From CAZFER01 sp964517495 (lineage in GTDB: Bacteria > Hinthialibacterota > Hinthialibacteria > Hinthialibacterales > Hinthialibacteraceae), in contig CAZFER010000053.1 in the NCBI GenBank assembly GCA_964517495.1, positions 1 to 46,641 of the forward strand: a DNA stretch of 46,641 nt, in the 5' to 3' direction. The first letter of the stretch is position 1. Each line of letters opens with the position of its first letter. The position numbers and the translations under genes were made by a program. Below the pieces are notes generated by a model. The model had not been told where the DNA came from. It searched no databases and was given only the letters and a program-made list of their open reading frames with translations. Below, one piece after another: positions 17,312-26,627 of the stretch.

Positions 17312-18607
17312 TTAATCATTCCGCTCAAGCTGATCAAGTATTTTTTCTTTCCCTTCCAGGCTTTGAGGCTCGACCAGTTTGACTTTGGGGCGTATACGCA
17401 AGCGTTCGAAGAGATCGTTTTCGATGTTGCTTCGAAGCGATTCGAGGGTTCTGATCTTATCCTGAAATATTTGAGGCGTGACTTCCACTTCCAACTCAAT
17501 TTGGTCCGTGGTTTCCTTGCCCTTAAGGATAATTCGATAATTGGAAGTGACGTGCTCCACTTTAGCGAGAACTTGCCCCACTTCTGAAGGAAGAAATTCC
17601 ACACCGTCAACAATGAGTAATTCATCTGAGCGCCGGGTGATATTCTCCATCCGGATAAAAGTACGTCCACATGGGCATTCATCTGTGATGAATGAGGTAA
17701 CATCCCCTGTTCGATAACGAAGGAGGGGGAAGGCCTCTTTTGTTAGAGTGGTCAGGACCAATTCGCCGCGTTGTCCATGTGGAAGCACCTCACCAGTAGA
17801 GGGATCAATGATTTCCACCAGGAAGTGATCTTCATTGAGGTGCAAGCCATTCTTTTCGCTGCATTCATAAGCGATACCGGGTGAACAGATTTCAACCACA
17901 CCATATTGAACGAACACATTGACGGAAAGGAATTCTTCGATTTGCTTTTTCACGTTTAGGGATAAAGGTTCCCCCACCAGAATAACCGTGTGCAGGAAGA
18001 GAGATTTAGGATCGAGTTGATGTTCTCGCAGATGACGTACAATATGCAATGCGCGTGATGGTGTGCAAATCAGGACCGATGTATGGTACTGAATCATAAT
18101 CTGGATTTGATCAGCGATCGGCATGTTGTATAACGGTGTTACACACGCTCCCAACTGCTCGGCGCCGTAGTGCGCCACCAAGGCGCCAGGGAAAAGGGTG
18201 TAATCAAGATACACCTGAACCAAATCATTGGGTGACATTTCAGCCGCTGCAAATCCCCGTGCTTTTAGTTCAGTCCAAACCAGCACATCGTTTTTGGTAT
18301 GGCCGATTACCAATGGTTCGCCCATGCCCGATGCGCTTGGATGCAGCCGTACTACTTCACGCAACGCCACCGCGAACATTCCATAGGGATGGTTTACCAC
18401 CAAAGTGCGGCGATCGATAAGCGGCAGTTTGGTGATATCCTCCCGTGATCGTATTTGATTGGGAAGCATGCCTTGCTGTTTGAACCAGTTTTGATAGAAC
18501 GATACGTTTCGAACCACGCGATTCACAATAGCTTGCAGCCGTTCCAACTGCAGTTGATGAAGCTGATCCCGATTGAGGGTTTCGTGTTTAATATCCCTGA
18601 TGGGCAT
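17312..18607 (-). CDS. Divergent phenylacetate-CoA ligase-like protein (PaaK3)
   Basis: 431 residues of the PaaK branch of the adenylate-forming superfamily. PaaK enzymes make aryl-acetyl-CoA from the acid, ATP and CoA. Many motifs remain: HYGAEQLGA, VLICTPSRALH, RYRTGDVTSF and the zinc-type CPCGRTF. The phosphate-binding loop is degenerate: PSASGMGEPLV replaces the usual SSGTTGKPVV seen in the other two copies here. The aromatic motif YGLSE is YGVVE. A Lys is still near the C-terminus (EGKEKILD). It may have reduced or altered activity. AGGAG lies 9 bases before the ATG, and it follows livF by 12 bases, so it is the last gene of the transporter operon. Confidence 0.8.
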   Translation of the reverse strand: MPIRDIKHETLNRDQLHQLQLERLQAIVNRVVRNVSFYQNWFKQQGMLPNQIRSREDITKLPLIDRRTLVVNHPYGMFAVALREVVRLHPSASGMGEPLVIGHTKNDVLVWTELKARGFAAAEMSPNDLVQVYLDYTLFPGALVAHYGAEQLGACVTPLYNMPIADQIQIMIQYHTSVLICTPSRALHIVRHLREHQLDPKSLFLHTVILVGEPLSLNVKKQIEEFLSVNVFVQYGVVEICSPGIAYECSEKNGLHLNEDHFLVEIIDPSTGEVLPHGQRGELVLTTLTKEAFPLLRYRTGDVTSFITDECPCGRTFIRMENITRRSDELLIVDGVEFLPSEVGQVLAKVEHVTSNYRIILKGKETTDQIELEVEVTPQIFQDKIRTLESLRSNIENDLFERLRIRPKVKLVEPQSLEGKEKILDQLERND

Positions 18608-18619
18608 AATGCCACACTC

Positions 18620-19354
18620 CTATTCCCAAATTTCCTTGTACGCTTTCCCCAAATAAGCGCGTTCGATTTCCTGATTACGTTTGAGATCCTCGCACTCCCC
18701 TTCCATCACCATCTGGCCGGTTTCGATGACGTACCCCCGGTCAGCAATATCAAGCGCCAGTCTTGCGTTCTGTTCAACCAGCAGCACAGTTAGCCCCCGT
18801 TGGCGAAGCAGTTGAATGGTGTTGAAAATCTCATCGACGATACGCGGTGCCAATCCCATCGAAGGTTCATCAAGCAGAATTAATTTTGGATGGGCCATCA
18901 AGGCACGTGCAATGGCTAACATCTGTTGTTCCCCCCCGCTTAAGGTACCCGCCAACTGTTCGCCACGTTCTTTCAGTATGGGAAATAGCTCGAAAATTTC
19001 TTTAAGGCGGTCTTCAAATTCTCTTTTGCGTGAGCGCTGGTAATAATGATACGCTCCCAGGATTAAATTATCCATAACAGATAGCGAACTAAATAATTGG
19101 CGGCCTTCAGGAACGAGAGCGATTCCACATCGAATGGTTTGGATGGGAGAGAAGCGAGCTATATTTTTTTCATTAAAATGAACCTCACCATCGGAAGCGG
19201 AAAGCAGACCTGTAATAGTGTTCAGGAGTGTGCTTTTGCCTGCTCCATTGGCGCCGATCAGGGTAACGATCTCGCGTTCGTTGACGTGGAATGATATCCC
19301 CTTGATGATTTCAACACGTCCGATACAGCTTACAAGATTGGTGACGCGCAGCAC
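18620..19354 (-). CDS. livF: Branched-chain amino acid ABC transporter ATPase LivF
   Basis: 244 residues from the GTG at 19354, preferred because AGAGG lies 8 bases upstream and this gives the normal LivF N-terminus (VLRVTNLVSCIGRVEII). Walker A is GANGAGKST, signature LSGGEQQM and Walker B LILLDEPSMGLAP. The H-loop region has VLLVEQNARLALDI, the LivF form (Gln-Asn), as opposed to the EHDM of LivG. It powers uptake with LivG. The stop is TAG, and the same frame runs on without other stops into the next gene, so TAG clearly acts as a stop here. It is 1 base downstream of livG. Confidence 0.93.
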   Translation of the reverse strand: MLRVTNLVSCIGRVEIIKGISFHVNEREIVTLIGANGAGKSTLLNTITGLLSASDGEVHFNEKNIARFSPIQTIRCGIALVPEGRQLFSSLSVMDNLILGAYHYYQRSRKREFEDRLKEIFELFPILKERGEQLAGTLSGGEQQMLAIARALMAHPKLILLDEPSMGLAPRIVDEIFNTIQLLRQRGLTVLLVEQNARLALDIADRGYVIETGQMVMEGECEDLKRNQEIERAYLGKAYKEIWE

Positions 19355-19355
19355 G

Positions 19356-20123
19356 TTAGTTCCTCTCTTTCCCCAAATAGGCCGCGATGACATCAGGATT
19401 TTTTTGCACTTCACGGGGAGAGCCTTCCGCAATTTTTGCCCCATAATTCAAAACGCAGATTTCATCACTTATATCCATCACCAGCGACATATCATGTTCA
19501 ATAACAAGCACGGTTATGCCTGTATCTCGTATTTTACAAATCAGATTCGCCAATTCCTCTGTCTCTCGAATATTCAAACCAGCGGCAGGTTCATCAAGAA
19601 GTATTAACGTGGGATTGGTGGCCAGCGCCCGGGCAATTTCCACACGCCTCTGTATTACAAATGGGACGTTTGATGGAGCGGCGTCAACATTGCGATCCAC
19701 ATTAACAAAGGCCAGCCATTTTTTGGCTTCCTGGACCATTTGTTTTTCTTCTTGACGTGCAAAAGGCGTTTTTAGGGAGGTGCTGAACATGTTGGCTTTT
19801 GTCCGACAATGCCGTCCGACCATGACGTTTTCCAATAACGTCATGTTTTGAAACAATTGGGCGGTTTGAAAGGTGCGTGAAATTCCCAAGTGGGCGACGA
19901 TATGTGTTTTTTTTCCATTCAAACATTGCCCCTGGAACGAAATAGTACCCGCCGAGGGGGGCAGAACTGCACTGATTAGATTAAATAAGGTTGTTTTACC
20001 CGCTCCATTTGGCCCAATGACGGCTTTGATCTGCTTTTCATGCACAGAAAGCGAAACGTCTGAAACAGCGGTTAAGCCGCCAAAACGTCGGGTGATGTTG
20101 GTTAATTCAAGTAAAGTCGTCAT
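19356..20123 (-). CDS. livG: Branched-chain amino acid ABC transporter ATPase LivG
   Basis: 255 residues from the ATG at 20123, which overlaps the livM stop (ATGA). Walker A is GPNGAGKTT, Walker B LILLDEPAAGLN. EHDMSLVMDISDEICVLNYG and a C-terminal VIAAYLGKERN are diagnostic of LivG. The signature region reads VIQRRVEIARAL in place of LSGGQ; the altered LSYGxQ-type motif is normal for LivG, but here the LSxGxQ element itself is not obvious (SNVPFVIQRR), which is worth noting. It pairs with LivF on the cytoplasmic face. There is no reason to use the longer upstream frame, which would run into livM. Confidence 0.92.
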   Translation of the reverse strand: MTTLLELTNITRRFGGLTAVSDVSLSVHEKQIKAVIGPNGAGKTTLFNLISAVLPPSAGTISFQGQCLNGKKTHIVAHLGISRTFQTAQLFQNMTLLENVMVGRHCRTKANMFSTSLKTPFARQEEKQMVQEAKKWLAFVNVDRNVDAAPSNVPFVIQRRVEIARALATNPTLILLDEPAAGLNIRETEELANLICKIRDTGITVLVIEHDMSLVMDISDEICVLNYGAKIAEGSPREVQKNPDVIAAYLGKERN

Positions 20124-21097
20124 GGTTTTCTTTGTGATGGCATAATATAGGTGAAATAGGTTTTTATTTTTTGTAAAAGCCGGGTTAATCCTCCCCACAA
20201 TCCCCCAGGCAGGAAAATCATTATGGCCATCAGGATCACACCATAAATCAGAATATCATAATCATGGAATACGCGAAGATATTGTGGCAGTAAACGCATG
20301 ATGAATGTCCCTAATATCGCGCCCCACACGTTGTTCATTCCCCCCACGGCCACCATCACGACTAAAATGACGGAGAATTTTAATGAACATGCGGTGGGAC
20401 TGATAAAGGTGATGTAATGGACATATAAACTCCCCGCTAATGAGGCCAGCGCCGTGCTTAAAACAAAGATATGCACTTTATATCGTGCGGTATTAACACC
20501 CATCGCGTTAGCAGCCAATTCTCCCCCGTGGATGGAGCGCAGCGCTCGCCCAATGCGTGAATGAATCATATTTAATGTTAATAATAAAACCAGTAAGACG
20601 ATGGACCATACGAAAATATAATAAACAAAATCACCCTTAAGTGTATAACCAAATAGTGACAACCGTGGAATACTGCGAATTCCGGAGGGTCCGCCGGTCA
20701 GTGGAACTTCAGCCGTCAGCGTAATGACAATAATCTCGCCCAATGCCAGGGTGGCCATTGCCAAATAATGGCCGCGTAACCGCAGGATGGGAATCCCGAT
20801 TAGAAAAGCGAGGGAGGAGGTGAACACGATGGCGGCAATCATTGCCAGCCAGGGATTCATCGCTAATTTTGTGGTTAACAAGGCGGAAGTATAGGCTCCC
20901 AATCCAAAAAATGCCCCGTGTCCAAGCGAAATTTGCCCCGCATAACCCATGAGTAAACTCAAGCCAATAGTGATCAGGCAATAAATCCCGATGATGACAA
21001 AAATGGTGATCATATAGCTGTCCCGCCCCAGCCAGAGCGGGATCGCGATAAGAATGCACAAAAACAAGAAAAATAACGAAAGATTTTGTTTATCCAT
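20120..21097 (-). CDS. livM: Branched-chain amino acid ABC transporter permease LivM
   Basis: 325 residues with about nine hydrophobic helices. The LivM hallmarks are LLMGYAGQISLGHGAFFGLGAY-type sequence near residue 50, LRGHYLAMATLALGEII, and LTGGPSGIRSIP. The start at ATG 21097 is used; an adjacent TTG gives one residue more. It forms the transmembrane channel with LivH. The gap to livH is 27 bases; the livH TAG is in frame with livM, which shows that TAG terminates. No clear Shine-Dalgarno site is visible. Confidence 0.93.
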   Translation of the reverse strand: MDKQNLSLFFLFLCILIAIPLWLGRDSYMITIFVIIGIYCLITIGLSLLMGYAGQISLGHGAFFGLGAYTSALLTTKLAMNPWLAMIAAIVFTSSLAFLIGIPILRLRGHYLAMATLALGEIIVITLTAEVPLTGGPSGIRSIPRLSLFGYTLKGDFVYYIFVWSIVLLVLLLTLNMIHSRIGRALRSIHGGELAANAMGVNTARYKVHIFVLSTALASLAGSLYVHYITFISPTACSLKFSVILVVMVAVGGMNNVWGAILGTFIMRLLPQYLRVFHDYDILIYGVILMAIMIFLPGGLWGGLTRLLQKIKTYFTYIMPSQRKP

Positions 21098-21124
21098 CAA
21101 TTCAAAACCAATAAGGTAAGTATC

Positions 21125-22024
21125 CTAAAAGTCTCTTAACATGGCTGCTTCCCGGCGGCCCATAATCCCGCTGGGACGAACAAACAGGATGACCAGCAAG
21201 ACCACCAGTGCGATTGCATCTTTATAACCTGATGAAATCAGACCCGCTCCCAGCGATTCCAATATACCGATGATGAATCCCGCCAGAACAGCCCCTGCGC
21301 TGTTACCCAAGCCACCCAGCACCGCGGCTCCAAATCCTTTGAGGGCTAACATAAAGCCTCGGTTATAATCCATAAAAATGATGGGTGTCACAATGATTCC
21401 TGCAATTGCGCCAATGGCGGCACTTAGGACAAATGATAAAAACACCATCCAGTGTGCATTGATTCCAACCAGGGCAGAGGCGATGCGATTGTCTGAACAG
21501 GCACGCATGGCTTTACCCGCCAGTGTATACCGAAAGAAAAAGGTTAATATAACCATCATCCCCATCATGATGACTAATATCCAGATGGTTTGAGGCAAAA
21601 TTGAAGCGCCAAACAGCATAATAGGCGCCTCACCGCTGAAGTGGGGATAGACATAAGAATCTTTACCCCAAATAAACATGGCGATTCCTTTTAACACAAT
21701 CGAGCCGCCAATGGTGATGATAATTAGAGTTAACACACTGGCGTTTTTCATCGGGTAGATCGCGATACGTTCAAATGCGCCACCAATTAACGCCACAATC
21801 AGGACAGCGAGAAAAAACGCAATAGCGGTCGGGATTTGCAGCGTCGATGTCAAGGTCACCATGACCAATCCACCCAGCATAACAAATTCGCCCTGAGCAA
21901 AATTAATAATACCGGTGGCATTGTAGATAATGTTAAAGCCAATGGCGACCATTCCATAAATACTACCGATGCTGATGCCGGTCACAATGTATTGTAATAT
22001 CTGGCTGGCAAGGATATTGTCCAT
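21125..22024 (-). CDS. livH: Branched-chain amino acid ABC transporter permease LivH
   Basis: 299 residues, standard LivH length, with eight predicted helices. Diagnostic segments are GSIYGMVAIGFNIIYNATG, INFAQGEFVMLGG, and the cytoplasmic EAA-like loop KGFGAAVLGGLGNSAGAV. It is the second permease of the importer. It lies 92 bases after the binding-protein gene, with a strong hairpin between them. No clear ribosome-binding site is visible in front of the ATG. Confidence 0.93.
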   Translation of the reverse strand: MDNILASQILQYIVTGISIGSIYGMVAIGFNIIYNATGIINFAQGEFVMLGGLVMVTLTSTLQIPTAIAFFLAVLIVALIGGAFERIAIYPMKNASVLTLIIITIGGSIVLKGIAMFIWGKDSYVYPHFSGEAPIMLFGASILPQTIWILVIMMGMMVILTFFFRYTLAGKAMRACSDNRIASALVGINAHWMVFLSFVLSAAIGAIAGIIVTPIIFMDYNRGFMLALKGFGAAVLGGLGNSAGAVLAGFIIGILESLGAGLISSGYKDAIALVVLLVILFVRPSGIMGRREAAMLRDF

Positions 22025-22054
22025 TGTTTAGAAGAGAAAATCCATTTTTTGTGA

Positions 22055-22084
22055 CAGGGGCACGGTGTATTCGCCGTGCCCCTG
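22055..22084. promoter_or_regulatory. Strong intercistronic hairpin between livK and livH
   Basis: A perfect 11-bp stem, CAGGGGCACGG (22055-22065) with CCGTGCCCCTG (22074-22084), has an 8-base loop. No T-run follows on the minus strand (CACAAAAAATGG), so it is unlikely to be a full terminator. It may protect the 3' end of the binding-protein mRNA or attenuate read-through, giving more LivK than permease. Confidence 0.6.
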
Positions 22085-22116
22085 ATTAAATCCCCAATGA
22101 CTACACGCGGTAAAAC

Positions 22117-23328
22117 CTATTCTGATAAGAGAACAAATTTACCGTCCTTGACCGTAATCATTTCGAAATCGTTTTTGTCAAGACCGTTATGGTCTTCTGC
22201 TGAGAAATTAAAGGTACCGTGGGCGCCATGAAAACCAGTGGTATTCTCAATGGCTTCCCGGATTTTGTCTCGATCCGGCCCCACTTCCTTCAAGGCTTTG
22301 ACCACCAGATGCAGGGCATCATAAGCATGCCCGCCGAAGGTATTGACCAACGGAGCGTTGAATCGCTTTTCATAATTCTTGGCATATTCCATCAAAAGAG
22401 CCTTGCGAGGATAATCGTCGGGTAATGAAGCCGCTGCAAGAATGGGGCCAGCGGGGAAGATGATGCCCTCGGCCGCCTCGCCGGCTTGTTCAACATACCC
22501 AATATTCCCAAAACCATGGCTTTGATAGAGAGGAATATCCATCCCCAATTGCCGCATGTTCTTCGGTACAATACTTTGCGCCGGAACAATCGACCAATTG
22601 ACCACGGCCTGCGCGTCCGTCCCGCGGATGCGTGTTAATTGGGCTGTCATGTCAGTATCGGCCGGTCCATAGGTTTCATCCGCGACGATTTCAATTCCCA
22701 TATTACCCGCGATGGTTTGTAACTGTTTGCGTCCCGCCGCTCCAAAACCTGTTGTACCGGTGATAATGGCGATTTTGCTAATCCCGTTGGCTTTCATGTG
22801 CTCATAGATACGTATAACACAGTCGCTGTCCTTTTGAGGGGTTTTAAACACCCATTTTTTGACAGGATTTACAATCGCTTCCGCGGCGGCACATGAGATC
22901 AGCGGAACCTGGTTCTCTTCCGCAAAGGGGATAACCGCCATGGTTGTCCCGCTTCGGGATGGGCCGATAATGGCAACGACTTTGTCTTGCTTTATCAGTT
23001 TATTGATGTGTTCCACCGCACGGTCTTCCAGTCCTTCGGTGTCTTCAATTACCAATTCAATTTCTCGACCGTCAATACCACCTGCCGCGTTGACCTGCTC
23101 AGCGATCATTATGGCCGTATTGCGTTCCGGTTCACCCAAAAAGGAAGCCGGCCCCGTGATGGCAAAGAGTGCACCAATCCTGATTGGCTCCTGATCGGCT
23201 GTCTGATCAGGCGTGTTCTCTTTTTGGGGTTGTTCAGTTGGTTGTGTCGATTGCTCCCTCTCTCCCCCGCCGCAGGCGAAAGAGAATAAAAGAATCGTAC
23301 ACAGTATGAATGTGGCTGTTTTGTTCAT
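22117..23328 (-). CDS. ABC transporter substrate-binding lipoprotein LivK/J-type
   Basis: 403 residues with a lipoprotein signal (LLFSFACGGG, acylated Cys) and an acidic/Gln linker before the binding domain. The periplasmic-binding type I fold is clear: IRIGALFAITGPASFLG, AAGGIDGREIELVIEDTEG and VVAIIGPSRSGTT. It captures a branched-chain or aromatic acid ligand and passes it to LivHM. The ligand cannot be read from sequence, but the ligase neighbours suggest an aryl acid or amino acid. The ATG at 23328 is preferred to that at 23337 because its spacing from GAGG is better. It is the first transporter gene, downstream of the porin gene. Confidence 0.9.
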   Translation of the reverse strand: MNKTATFILCTILLFSFACGGGEREQSTQPTEQPQKENTPDQTADQEPIRIGALFAITGPASFLGEPERNTAIMIAEQVNAAGGIDGREIELVIEDTEGLEDRAVEHINKLIKQDKVVAIIGPSRSGTTMAVIPFAEENQVPLISCAAAEAIVNPVKKWVFKTPQKDSDCVIRIYEHMKANGISKIAIITGTTGFGAAGRKQLQTIAGNMGIEIVADETYGPADTDMTAQLTRIRGTDAQAVVNWSIVPAQSIVPKNMRQLGMDIPLYQSHGFGNIGYVEQAGEAAEGIIFPAGPILAAASLPDDYPRKALLMEYAKNYEKRFNAPLVNTFGGHAYDALHLVVKALKEVGPDRDKIREAIENTTGFHGAHGTFNFSAEDHNGLDKNDFEMITVKDGKFVLLSE

Positions 23329-23385
23329 AATTCCCATACCTCATTTCGAGTTGGGGAACGTCTCCCCCTTAACGTCCTTCGTTCT

Positions 23386-24948
23386 TTAGAATGTGTACAA
23401 CAGTTGGAAGCGAACGAAATAAGCATCATCCGCACCGGCTGCATAATAATCTCCGGGTGCAAACCATTCCGCCAGGAAATGGCCGCTTAAATTTTCTGTG
23501 AAGACATAATTGGACAACCACTGTAAATTGTGTCCCCGTTCGTCTCCACCACCCGGGCCTGTGCTTTCTTCTGCCATGTAATAAAGGTAGCGTAATGATT
23601 GAGTCCAGCGAGTTGTCGGTTTGACGGTCAGCATAACTTCGGGAATGATCATGTTTGACCAGGCTCCCAGATCAGGATCGTTGCCGCCTGTAGCAAATTT
23701 GAATCCATCATACAGGGTGTAAATATACAATTCACTGTATTTAGGCCATTGCCCGTAAAAATCATCCCATCCTTCATAATCGGGTGTATTGGGATCATCA
23801 CCAGACATGTAATTGATACCTGTTTTAAGAGCTGGTTTCCAAGGCATGTTATTAAAAGCAAGCGTACTATGGAAATAACCACCCCACGCATCACGGTCTG
23901 CATCCAATGCGCCATTGTGCACAAAACCGTTCGGTTGCAGCACGGGATCATAGACAGGAACACCGTTAAAATCGACTTCACCCCATTCCTTGCCCCCTTC
24001 TGCCACCAGGGACAATTTCACATCGTCAGTGATGTCAAAACTGTACGTGCTACGAAGACCGAGTAAGTAGGTTTGTTCTTTAGGAGATGGATCATACGGA
24101 TTGAAGGGAGCTTTATCACCAGGTGCTCCGCTTAAATCCGGTGCATCATTTTTGTTGCGAACCAAAACATATGGTTCCAATCCCAATCCAATGGAATCGA
24201 TTTTTAATTTGTTATACAAACCATACAGGTCTTCATCATCAGCAAACTGAAAAGAAGTGGATTCATGCAACTTGGCATAAAGGAGATCACTGCTACCCAA
24301 TTCATGGTTCCAGGTTAATTTAGCAGCATCAAACGAAATGGTTTGCGAACCATCATATGGCGTCCCATCCAATAGCACGAAACCTTCACCATAAATCAAA
24401 TCCTGGCGACCAACCCGAAGATTAAGTCCGGTGCCGAACATATCTTTCATCTCTGCCCAGGCATTATCGAACATAGCGTCTTTGGCTTCCACTTCATAGC
24501 CAAAATGCTCGTTATCCTGGCCATAGAACCATTCCTTGGTAAACCGCACATAGGCTTCCATGGTTGGAGTTGGATTCCAGTCCAAATAGACACGGGGACG
24601 AAATCGGAATACTTCACGCTGATCCCAATCGGCAGCACTATCATAATTCCATACATTGTCAAACATCAAACCACGCCATCGGATATCACCACCGACTTTC
24701 AATGTGCCTTTACCCAAAAGGGTGGTCTGACCCGGTTGGGGTTCAGGCACGGTGGGTTTGGCTTCTTCTTCCATCTCTTGTGTTTTCTGTTCTTCCAAGA
24801 GGGTTTTTAACTCACTGAGTTGCTGCTCAAGCTGTTTTACCCGCTGTTCCAAGTTATCCGTGTTTTCTGCCGCCCATGTGTTTGTTCCACATAAAACCAG
24901 GCAGAATACTGCTGCGATTGCTAACTGACAAAGAGGCAGTCGGTTCAT
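23386..24948 (-). CDS. Outer-membrane porin (alginate-export-like barrel) with N-terminal coiled coil
   Basis: 520 residues from ATG 24948, which has GGGAGG 6 bases upstream. There is a signal peptide (cleavage near TWAAEN), then a short coiled coil (LEQRVKQLEQQLSELKTLL) like the trimer stalk of some porins. A Pro/Gln linker leads into a beta-barrel with LKVGGDIRWRG, RFRPRVYLDWNPT and LRVGRQDLIYGEGFVLLDG, as in Alginate_exp-type barrels. The final residues YFVRFQLLYTF end in Phe, an outer-membrane signature. It probably lets the substrate of the livKHMGF importer pass the outer membrane, since it is placed between the paaK genes and livK. Alginate itself is not implied. Confidence 0.8.
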   Translation of the reverse strand: MNRLPLCQLAIAAVFCLVLCGTNTWAAENTDNLEQRVKQLEQQLSELKTLLEEQKTQEMEEEAKPTVPEPQPGQTTLLGKGTLKVGGDIRWRGLMFDNVWNYDSAADWDQREVFRFRPRVYLDWNPTPTMEAYVRFTKEWFYGQDNEHFGYEVEAKDAMFDNAWAEMKDMFGTGLNLRVGRQDLIYGEGFVLLDGTPYDGSQTISFDAAKLTWNHELGSSDLLYAKLHESTSFQFADDEDLYGLYNKLKIDSIGLGLEPYVLVRNKNDAPDLSGAPGDKAPFNPYDPSPKEQTYLLGLRSTYSFDITDDVKLSLVAEGGKEWGEVDFNGVPVYDPVLQPNGFVHNGALDADRDAWGGYFHSTLAFNNMPWKPALKTGINYMSGDDPNTPDYEGWDDFYGQWPKYSELYIYTLYDGFKFATGGNDPDLGAWSNMIIPEVMLTVKPTTRWTQSLRYLYYMAEESTGPGGGDERGHNLQWLSNYVFTENLSGHFLAEWFAPGDYYAAGADDAYFVRFQLLYTF

Positions 24949-25185
24949 CAAAACCTCCCCATTTCTTGTGTTTAGGATGTATTGTGTTAAAAACGTCATT
25001 GCCTGTGTCGATGGCAAATAAACGTTTATGCACAATGGTGTGTGTTTTTTTTACAACCTATTCCCTCATATGTGTATTCATAACAACAGACTACACAACA
25101 ATGATGGCCTTTTCTCCTAGTCGGAAAAATTCACCTCCTTCCATATTAAAATAATGCCGTTGTCAGGCTGAAAACGAGTTGAATA

Positions 25186-26538
25186 TCACTCGTTATATTC
25201 CGCTTGCCCGTTTTGCCGTTGATCGATTACCCTCTTGGATTTCCCCGCCGTTCGTTCAATTGATTTCGGTTCGACAAATACCACAGTTGGAGTCAAGTTC
25301 AAACGGGTACGCAAATGATCGGCCACTTTTCGCTCAAAAAGATGCAATTGCTTCATTTGATCTGTAAAAAGCGCTTCCTCAAGTTCAACCCGGACCTCGA
25401 GTTCATCCAGAACGCCTCGTTTTTTAATGATCAATTGATAATGAGGTTCAATCCCTTCGACTTCCAACAGTGCCTCTTCCACTTGGGAGGGGTAAATATT
25501 CACCCCGCGAATAATCAACATGTCATCCGTGCGGCCCAAAACCTTTTCCATTCGGGGAAAAGTCCGGCCACACGGGCATGGCTCTGGTATCAACCGGGTA
25601 ATGTCTCGGGTTCTATAACGCAATACGGGCATAGCTTCTTTGGTGATGGTGGTAATCACCAATTCCCCTTCCTCGCCTGGTGGAATCGGATCACCGGTGT
25701 TTGGATCGATAATTTCAGCTAAAAAATGATCTTCAAAGATATGCAACCCGTGCCGGATCAGGCATTCACCCGCCACGCCAGGCCCCATCACCTCGGACAA
25801 GCCATAATTATCGGTGGCGATAATCCCCAGGTTGTTTTGGATTTGTTCGCGCATTTTTTCAGTCCATGGTTCACCACCGAACAAACCGTATTGCAAGGGA
25901 AGGGAATCAAGGTCAATATTCATCTCATGCACGATCTCGCCGATATGCAAGGCATAAGAGGGCGTGCAAACCAAGGCCGTGGTTTTAAAATCCTGCATGA
26001 TCTGCATTTGGCGTTGGGTGTTCCCGCTTGAGATGGGAATCACCGCTGCACCCACTTTTTCAGCCCCGTAGTGCAGGCCAAAACCACCAGTAAAAAGACC
26101 ATATCCAAACGCGATTTGAATGACATCCTTTTCGGAAATCCCTCCCGATACTAACACGCGGGCCACTAATTCTGACCAGTTATCAAGGTCTTTTCGGCTA
26201 TACGGCACGACCGTGGGTTTCCCCGTGGTGCCGGATGAAGCATGGATTCGGACGACTTTTTCAAAAGGAACAGCCAGCAATCCATAGGGGTAGTGATCCC
26301 GCAATTCATCCTTGGTTGTAAAGGGGATTCGGCGGATATCATCCAGGGTGCGAATATCCTCAGGCTTTATACCGGCTTCTTTTAAACGTTGGTGGTAAAA
26401 GGGAACATTGTGAAAAACGTGTTCAACGGTTTTGAAAAGGCGTGTATGTTGAAGTGCCTGTATGGCTTCAATGGGTAAACATTCGAAGTCGGAGTTCCAA
26501 ACTCGTGTTGGATCACATGCTGCTATTGGCTGAACCAT
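25186..26538 (-). CDS. paaK: Phenylacetate-CoA ligase (PaaK2)
   Basis: 450 residues from ATG 26538; an upstream in-frame TTG (26568) is less likely. AMP-forming aryl-CoA ligase with intact motifs: HASSGTTGKPTVV (phosphate-binding loop), DNYGLSEVMGPG, LRYRTRDITRL, CPCGRTFPRM and the C-terminal catalytic GKSKRVID. It converts phenylacetate or a related acid to its CoA thioester in the cytoplasm. It is separated by 89 bases from the ACT-domain gene and by about 240 bases from the porin gene. It is a close paralogue of the gene at 27084-28391. Confidence 0.92.
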   Translation of the reverse strand: MVQPIAACDPTRVWNSDFECLPIEAIQALQHTRLFKTVEHVFHNVPFYHQRLKEAGIKPEDIRTLDDIRRIPFTTKDELRDHYPYGLLAVPFEKVVRIHASSGTTGKPTVVPYSRKDLDNWSELVARVLVSGGISEKDVIQIAFGYGLFTGGFGLHYGAEKVGAAVIPISSGNTQRQMQIMQDFKTTALVCTPSYALHIGEIVHEMNIDLDSLPLQYGLFGGEPWTEKMREQIQNNLGIIATDNYGLSEVMGPGVAGECLIRHGLHIFEDHFLAEIIDPNTGDPIPPGEEGELVITTITKEAMPVLRYRTRDITRLIPEPCPCGRTFPRMEKVLGRTDDMLIIRGVNIYPSQVEEALLEVEGIEPHYQLIIKKRGVLDELEVRVELEEALFTDQMKQLHLFERKVADHLRTRLNLTPTVVFVEPKSIERTAGKSKRVIDQRQNGQAEYNE

Positions 26539-26627
26539 CCTCAAATGGGCTCCTGAATTACTAAGCAATGATGCTGTGGATTATGATGGTTTTTCAATGT
26601 AACAATCTTCTTCCAGGTTGATTGATT

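Noticed and set aside
18620..21127. Stop-codon recoding of TAG as a general feature
   Set aside because: livF and livH end in TAG at the expected length and read-through would fuse them to the next genes, so TAG acts as a stop.
25131..25140. A perfect AAGGAGGTGA ribosome-binding sequence on the minus strand upstream of the porin gene
   Set aside because: No usable ORF starts at proper distance; the nearest frames close after a few codons. Probably a chance match or decayed leader.
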